Assembly (NCBI RefSeq): GCF_000754805.1
Contig: NZ_KN150731.1
Location: 3,521,886 to 3,585,885, forward strand
DNA length: 64,000 nucleotides
From: Yersinia frederiksenii ATCC 33641
Lineage (GTDB): Bacteria; Pseudomonadota; Gammaproteobacteria; Enterobacterales; Enterobacteriaceae
Direction of reading: 5' to 3'
Shown in pieces: positions 55,576 through 64,000 of this stretch (positions are counted from its first letter, which is position 1; every line of letters starts with the position of its first letter). A program made the translations under genes and the position numbers. The notes beneath the pieces are model-generated. The model saw only the letters and a program-made list of their open reading frames with translations. It did not search any database and was not told where the DNA came from.

Positions 55576-56898
55576 TTGTTTCTGGCACAAGAAATTATCC
55601 GTAAAAAACGCGACGGTAAGCCACTGAGCGAAGAAGAAATTCGGTTCTTTATCAATGGTATTCGCGACAATGTGGTTTCCGAAGGGCAGATTGCTGCTTT
55701 GGCGATGACCATCTATTTCCACGATATGACCATGCCTGAACGCGTGGCGCTCACCATGGCAATGCGTGATTCGGGCACAGTATTGAACTGGAAGAGCTTG
55801 AAGCTCAACGGTCCGATTGTGGATAAACACTCCACTGGTGGCGTTGGCGATGTGACTTCTCTGATGCTCGGCCCAATGGTCGCTGCTTGCGGCGGTTATG
55901 TACCGATGATTTCAGGCCGTGGTTTGGGCCATACCGGTGGAACACTGGACAAGCTGGAAGCTATTCCCGGTTTTGATATTTTCCCCGATGACAGTGCATT
56001 TCGCAAAATCATTCAGGATGTCGGCGTTGCCATTATTGGCCAAACCAGCTCACTGGCACCTGCGGATAAGCGTTTTTATGCTACCCGTGATATTACCGCC
56101 ACAGTGGATTCCATCCCACTGATTACCGCCTCGATTCTGGCTAAGAAACTGGCTGAAGGTCTGGATGCATTGGTCATGGATGTTAAAGTCGGCTCTGGTG
56201 CTTTTATGCCGACTTATCAGTTATCTGAAGATTTAGCACAGGCCATTGTGGGTGTGGCAAATGGCGCGGGTTGTAAAACCACCGCGCTGTTGACCGACAT
56301 GAATCAGGTATTGGCTTCCAGTGCTGGTAATGCAGTTGAAGTGCGCGAAGCGGTGCGCTTCCTGACCGGTGAATACCGTAACCCGCGCTTGCTGGAAGTG
56401 ACTATGGCACTGTGTGTCGAGATGCTGCTATCAGGTGGCTTGGCGCAAGATGTTGCTGATGCTAGATCCAAGCTGCAAGCGGTATTGGATAACGGCAAAG
56501 CGGCGGAAGTGTTTGGTCGCATGGTTGCGGCGCAAAAAGGCCCGAGCGATTTTGTTGAACGCTATGACAGCTATTTACCTGCCGCCATGCTGAGCAAGCC
56601 TGTATTCGCTGAGCGACCGGGTATTATCACTGCCATGGATACCCGCGCCTTAGGCATGGCTGTGGTTTCCCTTGGTGGAGGCCGTCGTCGGGCAACCGAT
56701 CCTATTGATTACAGTGTCGGTCTTACCGATATGGCCCGTCTGGGGGCTCGCGTTGACAGTCAGCAGCCATTAACCGTAATTCATGCCAATAACGAAGATG
56801 ACTGGCAGCAGGCGGCAGATGCGGTTCGCGCAGCAATTACATTGGGTGATAAAGCCGTGGAAGAAACTCCGGTGGTTTATCGTCGTATTACTGAATAA
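55576..56898 (+). CDS. deoA: Thymidine phosphorylase
   Basis: Converts thymidine and phosphate to thymine and 2-deoxyribose 1-phosphate. 440 residues, as in E. coli, when started at TTG 55576 ([14 protein letters not shown] against E. coli [14 protein letters not shown]), with AGGGGG just upstream. The frame is open back to 55516, but those 20 residues have no counterpart. [12 protein letters not shown] is the phosphate-binding signature. TTG as start lowers initiation. Confidence 0.95.
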   Translation: MFLAQEIIRKKRDGKPLSEEEIRFFINGIRDNVVSEGQIAALAMTIYFHDMTMPERVALTMAMRDSGTVLNWKSLKLNGPIVDKHSTGGVGDVTSLMLGPMVAACGGYVPMISGRGLGHTGGTLDKLEAIPGFDIFPDDSAFRKIIQDVGVAIIGQTSSLAPADKRFYATRDITATVDSIPLITASILAKKLAEGLDALVMDVKVGSGAFMPTYQLSEDLAQAIVGVANGAGCKTTALLTDMNQVLASSAGNAVEVREAVRFLTGEYRNPRLLEVTMALCVEMLLSGGLAQDVADARSKLQAVLDNGKAAEVFGRMVAAQKGPSDFVERYDSYLPAAMLSKPVFAERPGIITAMDTRALGMAVVSLGGGRRRATDPIDYSVGLTDMARLGARVDSQQPLTVIHANNEDDWQQAADAVRAAITLGDKAVEETPVVYRRITE

Positions 56899-56952
56899 AC
56901 GCCATACTTTAAAGGGAGCCGCTAAGCGTGCGACCCTATGCAGGAGAAAATG

Positions 56953-58176
56953 ATGAAACGTACATTTATTATGGTATTAGACTCATTTGGTATTGGCGCC
57001 AGTGCTGATGCTAAGAAATTTGGCGACGAAGGGGCCGATACTTTGGGCCACATCGCTGAGGCCTGCGCTCGTGGTGAAGCGGATATTGGTCGTAGCGGCC
57101 CGTTGAAATTACCTAACTTGAGCCGTTTAGGCTTGGGTAAAGCAGCCGAAGAATCTACCGGTAAATTCCCGGTAGGGCTGGATAAGAATGCAGACATCAT
57201 TGGTGCTTATGGTTATGCCAGCGAGTTATCTTCTGGCAAAGACACCCCATCAGGCCACTGGGAAATTGCCGGTGTACCTGTCTTGTTCGACTGGGGCTAT
57301 TTCAGTGATGTGGAAAACAGTTTCCCACAGGAATTACTGAATAAACTGGTCAAACGTGCCAATTTGCCAGGTTATTTGGGTAACTGCCACTCTTCAGGTA
57401 CCGTGATCTTGGATCAACTGGGTGAAGAGCATATGAAAACCGGGAAACCGATTTTCTATACCTCGGCTGACTCGGTGTTCCAAATTGCCTGCCATGAAGA
57501 GACTTTTGGTCTGGACCGTTTGTATGAATTGTGCGAGATAGCTCGCGAAGAACTGACCGAAGGCGGCTACAATATTGGCCGTGTGATTGCGCGTCCGTTT
57601 ATCGGCGATAAACCGGGTAACTTCCAGCGTACCGGTAACCGCCACGATTTGGCTGTTGAACCGCCAGCGCCAACCGTGTTGAAAAAACTGGTGGAAGAGA
57701 AAGGCGGTGAAGTGGTTTCCATCGGTAAAATTGCCGACATCTATGCCCATGTGGGGATCACTCAAAAAGTGAAGGCCACGGGGTTGGATGCACTGTTTGA
57801 TGCCACAGTAGAAGAGATGAAAAAAGCCGGTGACAACACTATTGTGTTCACTAACTTTGTTGATTTTGACTCTTCTTACGGTCACCGCCGCGATGTTGCA
57901 GGTTATGCTGCAGCATTGGAATTGTTTGACCGTCGCCTGCCAGAATTGATGGCACTAGTGAAAGAAGACGACATCCTGATCCTGACGGCTGACCATGGCT
58001 GTGACCCAACCTGGCCGGGCACCGACCATACCCGTGAGCATATTCCAGTCTTGGTTTACGGCCCGAAAGTTAAGCCGGGTTCACTTGGGCATCGTGAAAC
58101 CTTTGCCGATATTGGCCAGACGGTTGCCAAGTATTTCAATCTGTCACCAATGGATTACGGTAAGAATATGCTTTAA
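56953..58176 (+). CDS. deoB: Phosphopentomutase
   Basis: Interconverts (deoxy)ribose 1- and 5-phosphate. 407 residues, alkaline-phosphatase fold with two Mn ions: [11 protein letters not shown] at the start, [12 protein letters not shown] (phospho-Thr region) and [20 protein letters not shown] at the end. ATG 56953; another ATG is one codon earlier. A palindromic repeat follows the stop directly, before deoD. Confidence 0.97.
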   Translation: MKRTFIMVLDSFGIGASADAKKFGDEGADTLGHIAEACARGEADIGRSGPLKLPNLSRLGLGKAAEESTGKFPVGLDKNADIIGAYGYASELSSGKDTPSGHWEIAGVPVLFDWGYFSDVENSFPQELLNKLVKRANLPGYLGNCHSSGTVILDQLGEEHMKTGKPIFYTSADSVFQIACHEETFGLDRLYELCEIAREELTEGGYNIGRVIARPFIGDKPGNFQRTGNRHDLAVEPPAPTVLKKLVEEKGGEVVSIGKIADIYAHVGITQKVKATGLDALFDATVEEMKKAGDNTIVFTNFVDFDSSYGHRRDVAGYAAALELFDRRLPELMALVKEDDILILTADHGCDPTWPGTDHTREHIPVLVYGPKVKPGSLGHRETFADIGQTVAKYFNLSPMDYGKNML

Positions 58177-58310
58177 GTCATTCGGCTACGCTGAGCGTGT
58201 CATTTTGAACCCGGGCAGTGCTCGCCCTCCTCACGTACTGCGTGTACGCTCCGGGGGCTGAGCACTGGTCGTGTCCAAGCTGCCTGTGCTCATCTACGCT
58301 GGTGATGGCT
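58177..58310 (+). repeat. Dispersed intergenic palindromic repeat, copy B
   Basis: Starts at the base after the deoB stop. Core GGGCAGTGCTC (58214-58224), then CTCACGTACTGCGTGTACG and CTCCGG. CAGTGCTC pairs with GAGCACTG at 58259-58266, so a long hairpin can form inside the deo transcript between deoB and deoD. Confidence 0.7.
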
Positions 58311-58399
58311 GATTTTATCCAAACTGTGCAAAGCAGCTCAAACTCAAAAATGGTTTGGTTATATAAATTTTAATTCTCTGATTTTTAAGGAAAGTGATT

Positions 58400-59119
58400 A
58401 TGGCAACGCCACATATTAATGCTGAAATGGGTGATTTCGCTGACGTTGTACTGATGCCAGGGGATCCGCTACGGGCGAAGTTTATCGCCGAAACCTTCCT
58501 GAAAGATGTGCGCGAAGTGAACAACGTGCGTGGCATGTTGGGCTTCACCGGTACTTATAAAGGGCGTCCAATCTCAGTGATGGGCCACGGTATGGGTATC
58601 CCATCCTGCTCTATCTACACCAAAGAGCTGATCACGGATTTCGGCGTGAAGAAAATTATCCGCGTGGGCTCCTGTGGTGCAGTTCGTGCTGACGTTAAAT
58701 TGCGTGATGTGGTTATCGGTATGGGCGCTTGTACGGACTCCAAAGTCAACCGCTTGCGTTTTAAAGACCACGATTACGCGGCAATTGCTGATTTTGAAAT
58801 GACGCGTAACGCGGTTGATGCTGCTAAAGCAAAAGGGATTGATGTCCGTGTGGGCAATCTTTTCTCGGCTGACCTGTTCTATACGCCAGATCCGCAAATG
58901 TTTGATGTAATGGAAAAATACGGCATTCTGGGTGTAGAAATGGAAGCCGCAGGTATCTATGGCGTTGCCGCAGAATTCGGTGCAAAAGCGCTGACTATCT
59001 GTACCGTGTCTGACCATATCCGTACCGGTGAACAAACCACTGCAGCCGAGCGCCAAACCACTTTCAATGACATGATTGAGATTGCATTGGAATCTGTGCT
59101 GTTGGGTGACAAAGCGTAA
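58400..59119 (+). CDS. deoD: Purine nucleoside phosphorylase
   Basis: Hexameric NP-I family enzyme, cleaves purine (deoxy)nucleosides with phosphate. 239 residues, as in E. coli. [32 protein letters not shown] at the start and [11 protein letters not shown], with [10 protein letters not shown] (Asp204 region). ATG 58400 behind AAGGAAAG. Confidence 0.97.
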   Translation: MATPHINAEMGDFADVVLMPGDPLRAKFIAETFLKDVREVNNVRGMLGFTGTYKGRPISVMGHGMGIPSCSIYTKELITDFGVKKIIRVGSCGAVRADVKLRDVVIGMGACTDSKVNRLRFKDHDYAAIADFEMTRNAVDAAKAKGIDVRVGNLFSADLFYTPDPQMFDVMEKYGILGVEMEAAGIYGVAAEFGAKALTICTVSDHIRTGEQTTAAERQTTFNDMIEIALESVLLGDKA

Positions 59120-59140
59120 TTTCCTATCAAGCCTTTCCCC

Positions 59141-59168
59141 TTTAGCGGCAGAGATCTCTGCCGCTAAA
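59141..59168. terminator. Perfect palindrome between deoD and ytjB
   Basis: TTTAGCGGCAGAGA and TCTCTGCCGCTAAA, 28 bases without a loop. It lies in the 86-base gap between two convergent genes and probably ends both transcripts, though no T-tract follows. Confidence 0.65.
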
Positions 59169-59205
59169 TCTATTCATGCCAAATTAGCGCAATGAAGCTA
59201 TCTCA

Positions 59206-59895
59206 CTATTTATCATCCGGTTTTTTGTCGACTTCCGGCGCAGCATCTGATGCGTCATCTTCATTATCATCTTCTTTGACTGGCGTATTGGCGGTTAGCA
59301 GATAAGGTGATTGTTGCCAACGACTACGACGGCCTTGTAGCAGAGTGCGGGCCAAGATAATGCCAACCGCAAGCGCGACCAGTATCATCAGCCGCAACAA
59401 ATTGGTGGTATTATCCACCTGCTTAGATTCAGTGGCTAACACGTGGGTGTCTAGCGTCATGCGCAAAAAACCACTGGGCCCGCTTTTGCCGGGGATCAGT
59501 TCGACAATCTGGTGATTGAAATAACTGCCGGGGCGTTTACCATCTAAGGCTAGCCGGTCACGTACTTTTACGTTCTCTCCGGCGGCGGCAACCAGTGTCC
59601 CGTCACTCTGATATACGCTAGCATCCAATATGCGGCTTGATTGGGTTAATTGCTGGAGGATAGCATCGACTTTCTGGCTATCAATATCATCGTCACCGCT
59701 ATCCATAATGGGGGATAGGCTGAAAGTGACTTGTTTCGCTAATGTTTTCGCCAGTTCTTCAACTTGTTCCGAACGGGCCAGTTGGTGGCTGAGGCTGAAA
59801 TAGGATGCACCTTGCATTAGCAAAACCAATAATGCCAGACAGATCAGCACAATAGCAGTACGGTGCAATCGAAATTTTAATTTGGCCTTGGCCAT
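59206..59895 (-). CDS. ytjB: YtjB/AhpA-type membrane protein
   Basis: 229 residues. N-terminal helix (about 12-30: TAIVLICLALLVLLMQGASYF), periplasmic domain with RILDASVYQSDGTLVAAAGE and KRPGSYFNHQIVELIPG, second helix about 165-182, then cytoplasmic TLLQGRRSRWQQSPYLLTAN and an acidic tail. It matches E. coli YtjB over nearly its whole length; divergent from serB, as in E. coli. Function not well defined. Confidence 0.93.
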   Translation of the reverse strand: MAKAKLKFRLHRTAIVLICLALLVLLMQGASYFSLSHQLARSEQVEELAKTLAKQVTFSLSPIMDSGDDDIDSQKVDAILQQLTQSSRILDASVYQSDGTLVAAAGENVKVRDRLALDGKRPGSYFNHQIVELIPGKSGPSGFLRMTLDTHVLATESKQVDNTTNLLRLMILVALAVGIILARTLLQGRRSRWQQSPYLLTANTPVKEDDNEDDASDAAPEVDKKPDDK

Positions 59896-60052
59896 GCAGG
59901 TTCCTTGCCGTATTTAGTGACTTTATGTTGCCAGAAGTTATGACGATAGGATAGTTTGATGCGTTATTTCTACCCTGCATATTTCATATTGCCGTAACGC
60001 GCAATCTACCGGGTTGCAGGTTGCCGAGTTTTGTTTTCTACAGGAGCAGTTC

Positions 60053-61030
60053 ATGTCTAATAGTCTGACCTATTGCGATCTCCCATCGGAGATCTATCAA
60101 TGGCCGGGTTTGCCACTTTCACTCAGTGGTGATGAAGTCATGCCGCTGGATTATCGTGCCGGTCATACGGGTTGGCTGTTGTATGGCAGAAAACTGGATA
60201 AAAAGCGCATTACCCATTTCCAACGTCACTTGGGTGCGGCGATGGTGATTGTTTCCGCTTGGTGTGTGGAAGATTATCAAGTGATTCGCCTGGCAGGTAG
60301 TTTGACCCCACGTATTAAAACTCTGGCTGACGAGAGCGGGCTAGATGTGGCGCCGCTGGGGGCGATTCCACACTTGCGCACTCCGGGCCTGTTGGTGATG
60401 GATATGGACTCCACCGCCATCCAAATTGAGTGCATCGATGAGATTGCCAAGTTGGCGGGAGTTGGGGAAGAGGTGGCGGCGGTCACTGAACGCGCCATGC
60501 AGGGCGAGCTAGATTTCACCGCCAGCTTGCGCCAACGTGTGGCTACCCTGAAAGGGGCCGATGCCAATATTCTTAAGCAAGTTCGTGACGAATTGCCTTT
60601 GATGCCGGGGCTAACCAGCCTGGTACGTAAACTTCAGGCATTGGATTGGCATGTCGCCATTGCATCCGGTGGTTTTACCTATTATGCCGAATACCTACGC
60701 GATAAATTGCACTTGGTGGAGGTGGCTGCCAATGAGCTTGAAATCAAAGACGGCAAATTGACTGGCAAAGTGCTCGGGCCAATAGTCGATGCGCAATATA
60801 AAGCCGACACGCTGCTCAAATTAGCTGAAAAGCTGAATATTCCCATTGCTCAAACCGTGGCGATAGGCGACGGTGCTAACGACCTGAAAATGATGCAAGC
60901 CGCCGGTCTGGGTCTGGCTTTCCATGCCAAACCGAAAGTTTATGCCAAAGCAAAAGTGGCAATTCGTCATGGCGATTTGCTGAGTGTGTTGTGTATTTTG
61001 ACTGGCAGTCTTAAGCACGAAGAACGCTAA
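60053..61030 (+). CDS. serB: Phosphoserine phosphatase
   Basis: Last step of serine synthesis. 325 residues from ATG 60053 (CAGGAG upstream). HAD motifs: VMDMDSTA with nucleophile Asp117 and Asp119, IASGGFTYYAEYL, and VAIGDGANDLKMM. The N-terminal about 100 residues form the ACT-like regulatory part. Confidence 0.97.
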   Translation: MSNSLTYCDLPSEIYQWPGLPLSLSGDEVMPLDYRAGHTGWLLYGRKLDKKRITHFQRHLGAAMVIVSAWCVEDYQVIRLAGSLTPRIKTLADESGLDVAPLGAIPHLRTPGLLVMDMDSTAIQIECIDEIAKLAGVGEEVAAVTERAMQGELDFTASLRQRVATLKGADANILKQVRDELPLMPGLTSLVRKLQALDWHVAIASGGFTYYAEYLRDKLHLVEVAANELEIKDGKLTGKVLGPIVDAQYKADTLLKLAEKLNIPIAQTVAIGDGANDLKMMQAAGLGLAFHAKPKVYAKAKVAIRHGDLLSVLCILTGSLKHEER

Positions 61031-61152
61031 AATAGGCTATTTTATTTGCCATTTTGAATTTGGGCGGTGCTCTAAATCCTCACGTACTCCATGTACGTTC
61101 CGGTTTTTGCGCGCTGTCCGCATCCAAACTGTCTGCAACAATGACGCCTATT
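61031..61152 (+). repeat. Dispersed intergenic palindromic repeat, copy C
   Basis: Starts at the base after the serB stop. Outer arms AATAGGC (61031-61037) and GCCTATT (61146-61152). Core GGGCGGTGCTC, then CTCACGTACTCCATGTACG and TTCCGG. The arms differ in sequence from those of copy A (AATTGAC/GTCAATT), but each copy is self-complementary. Confidence 0.75.
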
Positions 61153-61242
61153 TGAGTCGATGACCAAGTTATCCCAGTAGACTTTGAACAATAAAATGGT
61201 GGGTCATCAACTCACTGTTAGGCCGTCATATTGAGGTGAACC

Positions 61243-62625
61243 GTGGCTAAAGCACCAAAACGGGCATTTGTCTGTAATGAATGCGGGGCTGATTATCCGC
61301 GCTGGCAAGGGCAGTGCAGTGCCTGCAATGCCTGGAATACGATTACCGAAATTCGGCTGGCGGCGGCGACGTCATCATCGCGTAATGAGCGTTTTGGTGG
61401 CTATGCGGGCGACGCTGGTATTAGCCGAGTACAAAAGTTATCCGATATCAGTCTGGAAGAACTGCCGCGTTTCTCTACCGGCTTTCTTGAGTTTGATCGG
61501 GTATTAGGCGGCGGGGTTGTGCCGGGAAGCGCGATCTTGATCGGCGGCAATCCGGGGGCAGGGAAAAGTACTTTACTGTTGCAAACCCTCTGCAAACTGT
61601 CCGAAAACATGAAAACCCTGTATGTCACCGGGGAAGAGTCGCTGCAACAGGTTGCCATGCGGGCGCATCGCTTGGGGTTGCCCACCGCCGGCCTGAATAT
61701 GTTGTCAGAAACCAGCATTGAACAGATTTGCCTGATAGCTGAACAAGAACAGCCACGCTTGATGGTTATCGACTCTATTCAGGTGATGCATATGGCGGAT
61801 ATTCAATCATCGCCGGGTAGTGTGGCGCAAGTGCGTGAAACCGCAGCTTATCTCACGCGTTTTGCTAAAACCCGTGGTGTCGCCATTGTGATGGTGGGTC
61901 ACGTGACCAAAGATGGTTCGCTGGCCGGGCCAAAAGTCTTGGAGCACTGCATTGACTGCTCAGTGATGCTAGATGGAGACGGTGACTCACGTTTTCGTAC
62001 TCTGCGCAGCCATAAAAACCGTTTTGGTGCTGTCAATGAGCTGGGTGTCTTTGCTATGACCGAACAAGGTCTGCGCGAGGTCAGTAACCCATCAGCAATC
62101 TTCCTCAGCCGGGGTGATGAAGTCACCGCGGGCAGCTCGGTGATGGTGGTGTGGGAAGGGACGCGCCCGCTGCTGGTTGAGATTCAAGCGCTGGTGGATC
62201 ACTCTATGATGTCGAATCCGCGTCGGGTGGCGGTCGGGCTGGAACAAAACCGGCTGGCAATTTTACTGGCAGTTTTGCACCGCCATGGTGGTTTGCAAAT
62301 GTCTGACCAAGACGTATTCGTCAATGTGGTGGGAGGCGTGAAAGTAACAGAAACCAGTGCTGACCTGGCATTGCTGATGTCACTGGTCTCTAGCCTACGA
62401 GACCGCCCGCTACCACAGGATTTAGTGGTATTTGGTGAGGTGGGTTTGGCTGGTGAAATTCGCCCGGTACCCAGTGGTCAGGAACGTATTTCAGAGGCAG
62501 CCAAGCACGGTTTTAAACGCGCTATCGTGCCTTATGCCAATATGCCGAAGAAGCCACTGCCCAATATGCAGGTTTTCGGGGTGAAAAAACTGGCCGATGC
62601 TCTGGCGGTTTTGGAAGATTTGTAA
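61243..62625 (+). CDS. radA: DNA repair/recombination ATPase RadA
   Basis: Branch-migration helicase of homologous recombination. 460 residues. C4 zinc finger CNECGADYPRWQGQCSAC (residues 10-27), RecA-like core with Walker A GGNPGAGKST, KNRFG motif (SHKNRFGAVNELG) and a Lon-like C-terminal domain. GTG start with GAGGTG. Confidence 0.97.
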   Translation: MAKAPKRAFVCNECGADYPRWQGQCSACNAWNTITEIRLAAATSSSRNERFGGYAGDAGISRVQKLSDISLEELPRFSTGFLEFDRVLGGGVVPGSAILIGGNPGAGKSTLLLQTLCKLSENMKTLYVTGEESLQQVAMRAHRLGLPTAGLNMLSETSIEQICLIAEQEQPRLMVIDSIQVMHMADIQSSPGSVAQVRETAAYLTRFAKTRGVAIVMVGHVTKDGSLAGPKVLEHCIDCSVMLDGDGDSRFRTLRSHKNRFGAVNELGVFAMTEQGLREVSNPSAIFLSRGDEVTAGSSVMVVWEGTRPLLVEIQALVDHSMMSNPRRVAVGLEQNRLAILLAVLHRHGGLQMSDQDVFVNVVGGVKVTETSADLALLMSLVSSLRDRPLPQDLVVFGEVGLAGEIRPVPSGQERISEAAKHGFKRAIVPYANMPKKPLPNMQVFGVKKLADALAVLEDL

Positions 62626-62677
62626 CGTCATACCGCACATTTAGTCGTGTTAATCTCGCAGCATACTGTGTTATTTT

Positions 62678-62695
62678 TGTTTAGTGCACTAAACA
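62678..62695 (+). promoter_or_regulatory. NadR box upstream of nadR
   Basis: TGTTTAGTGCACTAAACA is a perfect 18-base palindrome and a full match to TGTTTA-N6-TAAACA. It ends ten bases before the nadR ATG, touching the AAGGAG ribosome site, so NadR should repress its own synthesis. Confidence 0.88.
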
Positions 62696-62705
62696 AGGAG
62701 GCGGT

Positions 62706-63986
62706 ATGCTGCAGTTCGACTATCTCAAAACAGCGATTAAGCAAAAAGGCTGTACTTTACAGCAGGTGGCCGATGCCAGTGGCATGACCAAAGGTTACTT
62801 AAGTCAGTTACTCAATGACAAAATCAAAAGCCCCAGCGCACAAAAGCTAGAAGCCCTGCACCGTTACCTTGAGTTGGAATTTCCGCGTCGTGAGAAAAAA
62901 GTCGGCGTGGTGTTTGGTAAATTTTACCCGCTACATACCGGTCATATCTATCTTATCCAACGCGCTTGTAGCCAGGTTGATGAGCTGCATATCATCCTTT
63001 GCTTCGATGAACCGCGTGACCGCGAGCTATTCGAAAACAGTTCTATGTCGCAACAACCGACGGTCAGTGACCGCTTGCGTTGGTTATTACAAACCTTTAA
63101 GTACCAGAAAAATATCCATATTCATTCATTTGATGAGCACGGTATTGAACCCTATCCCCATGGCTGGGATGTCTGGAGCCATGGAGTCAAAAAATTCATG
63201 GGCGAAAAAGGGATTGTCCCGAACTTTATTTACTCCAGCGAAAGTCAGGATGCGCCGCATTATCATGAACAATTTGGCATTGAAACTATACTGATCGACC
63301 CGCAGCGCTCATTTATGAATATCAGTGGCCGCCAGATCCGTCGAGATCCTTTCCGTTATTGGGACTATATCCCAACCGAAGTGAAGCCCTTCTTTGTGCG
63401 CACTGTAGCGATATTGGGGGGGGAATCCAGTGGGAAATCTACCTTGGTCAACAAGTTAGCCAATATCTTCAATACCACCAGTGCGTGGGAATATGGCCGT
63501 GATTATGTTTTTTCTCATCTGGGTGGCGATGAGATGGCGCTGCAATATTCTGATTATGACAAAATTGCACTGGGCCAAGCACAATATGTTGATTTTGCAG
63601 TAAAATATGCCAACAAAGTGGCCTTTATTGATACCGACTTTGTTACCACACAGGCATTTTGTAAGAAATATGAAGGGCGAGAGCACCCATTTGTGCAGGC
63701 GCTGATTGATGAGTATCGCTTTGATTTGGTTATTTTGCTGGAGAATAACACGCCGTGGGTCGCTGATGGTTTGCGTAGCCTCGGCAGTGATCGTGACCGC
63801 AAATCTTTCCAGAAATTGCTGGAGCAGATGCTGCGCAGCAATAATATTGAGTACGTCCATGTTGAGTCGGCAGACTACGACGAGCGCTTCCTGCGCTGTG
63901 TCGAACTGGTTCAACAGTTACTGGCCGCCGACCTGCAAAGGCTAGCCCGCCCATCAGTACTAAGTGAAATACAGCAAGAAGATTGA
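62706..63986 (+). CDS. nadR: NAD repressor / NMN adenylyltransferase / nicotinamide riboside kinase
   Basis: Three-function protein, 426 residues. N-terminal HTH (about 1-60: TLQQVADASGMTKGYLSQLLND) represses NAD genes. Central NMN adenylyltransferase from about 63 with VVFGKFYPLHTGHIYLI and FMNISGRQIRRDP. C-terminal riboside kinase with Walker A AILGGESSGKSTLV near 238. The full gene is present; 14 bases of spacer remain to the window end. Confidence 0.97.
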   Translation: MLQFDYLKTAIKQKGCTLQQVADASGMTKGYLSQLLNDKIKSPSAQKLEALHRYLELEFPRREKKVGVVFGKFYPLHTGHIYLIQRACSQVDELHIILCFDEPRDRELFENSSMSQQPTVSDRLRWLLQTFKYQKNIHIHSFDEHGIEPYPHGWDVWSHGVKKFMGEKGIVPNFIYSSESQDAPHYHEQFGIETILIDPQRSFMNISGRQIRRDPFRYWDYIPTEVKPFFVRTVAILGGESSGKSTLVNKLANIFNTTSAWEYGRDYVFSHLGGDEMALQYSDYDKIALGQAQYVDFAVKYANKVAFIDTDFVTTQAFCKKYEGREHPFVQALIDEYRFDLVILLENNTPWVADGLRSLGSDRDRKSFQKLLEQMLRSNNIEYVHVESADYDERFLRCVELVQQLLAADLQRLARPSVLSEIQQED

Positions 63987-64000
63987 TGTGAATTTAGTAT

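Overview
The window reads as a chromosomal segment of a sucrose-fermenting, environmental or enterocolitica-group Yersinia. Protein sequences are enterobacterial throughout. The right third follows the E. coli 99-minute gene order (yjjZ, leu tRNAs, rsmC, holD, rimI, prfC, osmY, ytjA, yjjU, yjjV, deoCABD, ytjB, serB, radA, nadR). ERIC-type repeats occur between genes. A complete scr sucrose regulon argues against Y. pestis and Y. pseudotuberculosis, which do not ferment sucrose.

Layout. 1-4.2 kb: the 3' part of lsrK (AI-2 kinase), then waaQ and waaL (LPS core and O-antigen ligase). 4.2-5.4 kb: a long A+T-rich stretch without genes. 5.4-8.2 kb: an arginine antiporter and arginine deiminase pair. 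8.2-13 kb: an ERIC element, a small LapA-like membrane protein and an RND efflux adaptor/pump pair. 13-17 kb (minus strand): A+T-rich island 1, with a 25-codon peptide gene followed by a SagB-type dehydrogenase, a NodU/CmcH-type carbamoyltransferase and an MFS exporter whose reading frames overlap. 17.5-22.1 kb: gldA-dhaK-dhaL-dhaM (glycerol to DHA to DHAP). 22.1-30.3 kb (minus strand): A+T-rich island 2, with a 2OG-Fe(II) dioxygenase, MFS transporter, glycosyltransferase, GMC-type oxidoreductase, second carbamoyltransferase and second glycosyltransferase. 30.8-31.9 kb: pectin methylesterase behind a KdgR-like box. 31.9-40.5 kb: dhaR and the scr genes (scrK, scrY-A-B-R). 40.6-43 kb: a broken siderophore-binding-protein fragment, a diguanylate cyclase and Fur-boxed yjjZ. 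43.1-43.5 kb: three tRNA-Leu(CAG). 43.6-64 kb: a LysR/aldo-keto reductase pair, then conserved housekeeping genes including the deo nucleoside operon and nadR behind a NadR box.

The strongest candidate for an undescribed system is island 1. It has the layout of a small ribosomal peptide (RiPP) operon: a very short ORF with its own ribosome binding site, a hairpin, then tailoring enzymes and an exporter, with O-carbamoylation as a predicted modification. Island 2 is a second carbamoyltransferase cluster on the other side of the intact dha genes. It looks like a pathway for a hydroxylated, glycosylated and carbamoylated small molecule. Both islands are A+T-rich, lie on the minus strand, and start or end at terminators or promoters of ordinary genes, which suggests horizontal acquisition. 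No product can be named from sequence alone.
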